Positions 46,911 to 46,986 of a stretch of 46,986 nucleotides of DNA are shown here, piece by piece. Location: positions 1 through 46,986 of the forward strand of contig JAIEAP010000037.1 in NCBI GenBank assembly GCA_029071325.1. Reading direction: 5' to 3'. Numbering within the stretch: the stretch's first letter is position 1; each line of letters starts with the position of its first letter. The position numbers were made by a program, and so were the translations under genes. This stretch comes from Lachnospiraceae bacterium. Its GTDB lineage: Bacteria > Bacillota > Clostridia > Lachnospirales > Lachnospiraceae. A model generated the notes under the pieces. The model was not told the origin of the DNA. It searched no databases and saw only the letters and a program-made list of their open reading frames with translations.

Positions 46911-46986
46911 TGGTCAAGCCCTCGACCGATTAGTGACAGTCAGCTCCATGCATTGCTGCACTTCCACATCTGCCCTATCTACCTTG
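46911..46986 (-). rRNA. 23S ribosomal RNA, 3' end (partial)
   Basis: The minus strand reads the conserved last bases of 23S rRNA, including CTAATCGGTCGAGGGCTTG near the 3' end. The gene enters from beyond the window edge; the exact mature end is approximate. Confidence 0.93.

Overview
The window looks like a chromosomal segment of an anaerobic gut Firmicute, most likely a member of the Lachnospiraceae (class Clostridia). The support is circumstantial but consistent: a 2[4Fe-4S] ferredoxin, a DUF1858 redox protein, rubrerythrin, MecA, GdpP-RplI-DnaB, a tyrosine T-box, an LXG (type VII) toxin, a BspA-type surface protein, moderate GC content, strong AGGAGG ribosome sites and many intrinsic terminators. 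It is mostly housekeeping chromosome with accessory patches. No phage, CRISPR array or transposase gene is visible.

Layout. 1-6.9 kb: a membrane-anchored alpha/beta hydrolase with a DUF3781 gene, a divergent LysR/MATE pair, and a blaI-blaR1-lipoprotein operon with a palindromic operator. 6.9-14.0 kb: a complete F1Fo ATP synthase operon on the minus strand (atpZ-like, I, B, E, F, H, A, G, D, C) whose c subunit carries the Na+-ligand signature. 14.0-17.0 kb: a repeat cluster, then dCMP deaminase, upp, a low-molecular-weight phosphatase-like protein without its catalytic Cys and Asp, and Sua5. 17.2-20.8 kb: aldose 1-epimerase, and a cell-wall pair (Amidase_3 and a GH18 protein). 21.8-24.7 kb: two genes with degenerate ParA/CpaE-like P-loops, one of them fused to a Ser/Thr kinase, and mecA. 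25.0-27.2 kb: LXG polymorphic toxin and immunity gene. 27.6-32.1 kb: DUF1858, ferredoxin, a MerR-type regulator, and a frameshifted leucine-rich-repeat surface protein. 32.3-36.4 kb: tRNA-Gly and the gdpP-rplI-dnaB operon. 37.2-41.2 kb: Dus, a T-box with tyrS, a CmpB-type membrane protein and an HD-domain protein. 41.4-47 kb: tRNA-Cys, a 5'-truncated AraC regulator, a transglutaminase-like protein, rubrerythrin, an ABC exporter, an acetyltransferase, tRNA-Cys, tRNA-Asn and the 3' end of a 23S rRNA gene.

The most striking feature fits no ordinary gene class. Two copies of a 614-615 bp element (20973-21587 and 36482-37095) fold, over their whole length, into one giant imperfect hairpin. The copies differ at many positions, but several differences are paired compensatory changes. 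A tandem G-A internal loop and the apical sequences are conserved. Copy A is flanked by an 8-bp direct repeat and has inverted ends. It therefore looks like a mobile fold-back element, a large structured RNA, or both. I recognise no named family. Two smaller dispersed repeat families (14061-14272 with 38102-38180; 32410-32461 with 46783-46831) are also present.
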